A DNA stretch of 6,061 bases from an uncultured Clostridia bacterium (GTDB lineage Bacteria > Bacillota > Clostridia > Lachnospirales > Anaerotignaceae): assembly GCA_937888765.1 (NCBI GenBank), contig CALASU010000299.1:1-6061 (forward strand), written 5' to 3'. The position numbers and the translations under genes are program-made. The notes below the pieces were generated by a model. It did not search any database and was not told the origin of the DNA. It saw only the letters and a program-made list of their open reading frames with translations. Within the stretch, counting starts at the first letter, position 1. Every line of letters starts with the position of its first letter. Positions 5,196 through 6,061 of the stretch are shown here, piece after piece.

Positions 5196-5696
5196 CTAAT
5201 CTAGATTGAAAAGTTGCGGCGGCCGCACATGCATTCTTGGCGACTGAATAGTTATTTCAGTTACTTTTGTTTGATAGTTTTCTATATCTTTGTTCTTTTG
5301 TTGCGCTAAATATATATTATAATAATATCTATAAGCGTCGTTATATATAAAAGGAATAATGCCTATTCCTCCATTAGCTTTGTCTATTGAATTATTTTTT
5401 ACTTCATAAAACCATTTTAAAGAGCGCAACATTCCACTATAAGAATAATCATATTTTTTATGATAATCTTCTATTTGTTTTTTGACTTTCATAAAATTAT
5501 AATCTTCTTTTAGTAGATCTTTAATGTATTCGATTAAATCTTTTAAATCTTTTTGCTCTTGAGTTAAACTATCATTATATTCTTCAGCGCATTTTTGGTG
5601 AGCATAGCGACGGCCTACTTTTATAAAATGATTAGATGGATCATTTCTATCAAATTGCTCACCACAATATAAACATTTTACGATTGCTTTTGCCAT
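5196..5696 (-). CDS. Phage protein with N-terminal zinc-finger-like motif
   Basis: This is a 166-residue protein from AT-rich phage DNA. The first 40 residues hold Cys8-x-x-Cys11 and His33-x-x-Cys36, a likely single zinc site. A charged helical middle follows (about 43-80, rich in Lys, Asp, Glu), then an aromatic stretch around 85-130 with many Tyr, and a C-terminal tail PRMHVRPPQLFNLD. The start is supported by AAAGGTGG about 9 bases upstream. It lies directly before the helicase fragment, with a 12-base gap containing that gene's ribosome binding site, so the two are co-transcribed. The position suggests a role in phage DNA replication, such as helicase loading, but no loader family is recognised and the function is unknown. 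The last codons contain an unusual GC-rich run (5216-5226). Confidence 0.8.
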   Translation of the reverse strand: MAKAIVKCLYCGEQFDRNDPSNHFIKVGRRYAHQKCAEEYNDSLTQEQKDLKDLIEYIKDLLKEDYNFMKVKKQIEDYHKKYDYSYSGMLRSLKWFYEVKNNSIDKANGGIGIIPFIYNDAYRYYYNIYLAQQKNKDIENYQTKVTEITIQSPRMHVRPPQLFNLD

Positions 5697-5722
5697 TTAG
5701 AAATCCACCTTTCTTATTTTAT

Positions 5723-5751
5723 ATTTTATCATATTTTTATAAAAAAATCAA
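5723..5751 (-). promoter_or_regulatory. Predicted promoter of the zinc-finger-like gene, overlapping the upstream terminator
   Basis: On the minus strand TTGATT (5746-5751) and TAAAAT (5723-5728) are separated by exactly 17 bases. The -35 box uses the end of the terminator stem and the first bases of its T-run. Transcription would start near 5716, about 20 bases before the start codon and close to its ribosome binding site. Other A/T-rich -10 candidates overlap, so the exact box is uncertain. Confidence 0.45.
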
Positions 5752-5773
5752 GGAGTGGTAAGAACCACTCCTT
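5741..5773 (-). terminator. Intrinsic terminator after the partial phage gene
   Basis: On the minus strand AAGGAGTGGT pairs perfectly with ACCACTCCTT around a TCTT loop, followed by GATTTTTTT. It lies 6 bases after the stop of the gene ending at 5780 and should end its transcription. Confidence 0.9.
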
Positions 5774-5779
5774 TGAGTA

Positions 5780-6061
5780 TTAGTGAAGAACTGGGATTTC
5801 TTTTAGGTCATCCAAGATAAGAGATAAAGCTTCAACTTGTTCTCTTGAACAGTTTGCAATTTTATTTCCTCGACCAAGATATTTATCAGTAATCTCTGTG
5901 ATTCTTGGTCCCCAGTATGTATTCATTTCATCTTCAGTATTATTATCAATAACATTTTTGATGAAATTATTAATTTCTGAATAGAGCAGATCAAAATCTA
6001 GTTCTTTAGAGGTATCTACATAAAGATTCTGGCGAGTATCTGTGAAATATTCTGTTCCATC
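5780..6061 (-). CDS. C-terminal part of an unrecognised phage protein, open at window edge
   Basis: The frame enters from the window edge and runs 93 codons to TAA at 5780-5782; its start lies outside. The visible part is acidic, soluble-looking and probably helical. It has no cysteine motif, membrane segment or nucleotide-binding motif. Recognisable stretches are NTYWGPRITEITDKYLGRG and a C-terminal helix SREQVEALSLILDDLKEI. I do not recognise the family. It uses the AT-rich codons of the other phage genes, lies on the same strand just upstream of the zinc-finger-like gene, and is closed by its own terminator. The setting suggests an early or replication-module phage protein, but that rests on position only. 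Confidence 0.7.
   Translation of the reverse strand, partial: DGTEYFTDTRQNLYVDTSKELDFDLLYSEINNFIKNVIDNNTEDEMNTYWGPRITEITDKYLGRGNKIANCSREQVEALSLILDDLKEIPVLH

Noticed and set aside
5199..5226. Cloning-vector remnant: a NotI-type site (GCGGCCGC, 5219-5226) close to a TCTAGA
   Set aside because: Both lie inside or at the end of a continuous reading frame with a natural stop and ribosome binding site, and the spacing does not match a polylinker I know; chance is likelier.

Overview
The window looks like a gut-type Clostridia (Firmicutes) genome, probably Lachnospiraceae or a close relative. The evidence is strong AGGAGG-like ribosome binding sites, moderate GC in the central block, a SpII-type lipoprotein signal, and a small protein of a type I recall only from Clostridia. 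It contains no rRNA, tRNA, CRISPR array or insertion sequence, and no gene-free stretch over 300 bases.

Layout. (1) 1-1167, minus: a lipoprotein beta-N-acetylhexosaminidase (NagZ, GH3) whose last residues are replaced, in frame, by what looks like the cytoplasmic N-terminus of a P-type cation ATPase; the frame is still open at the window edge. (2) 1168-1333: divergent promoter region with a six-base tandem repeat in the presumed nagZ leader. (3) 1334-3765, plus: a tight three-gene operon (3- and 5-base gaps) of a TtcA-family tRNA thiolation enzyme, a Xer-type tyrosine recombinase and a NUDIX CoA-diphosphatase-like protein. (4) 3766-3935: three consecutive perfect hairpins starting at the NUDIX stop codon, then a terminator usable from both sides. 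(5) 3936-4346, minus: a small conserved protein of unknown function with a long, structured leader. (6) 4548-5183, minus: an ORF whose first ~154 residues resemble the N-terminal part of a phage DnaB-like helicase and whose last ~57 residues are the C-terminal end of a ClpC/ClpB ATPase. (7) About 4720-6061, minus: AT-rich phage DNA encoding that helicase fragment, a small zinc-finger-like protein and the C-terminus of an unrecognised protein, with a compact terminator/promoter between the last two.

The central block (about 165 to 4720) reads as ordinary host chromosome. Both of its edges are in-frame joins to unrelated coding sequence, each at a point where the two proteins could share a few residues. 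A chimeric (metagenomic) assembly is the simplest explanation; illegitimate recombination is possible but must be shown from reads. The three operon genes are probably transcribed together, but they do not form an obvious single pathway. In the phage part, the zinc-finger protein and the helicase fragment sit in one transcription unit and probably belong to a replication module. I did not find convincing evidence of a new biological system; the joins, the hairpin array and the leader of the small gene deserve the second look.
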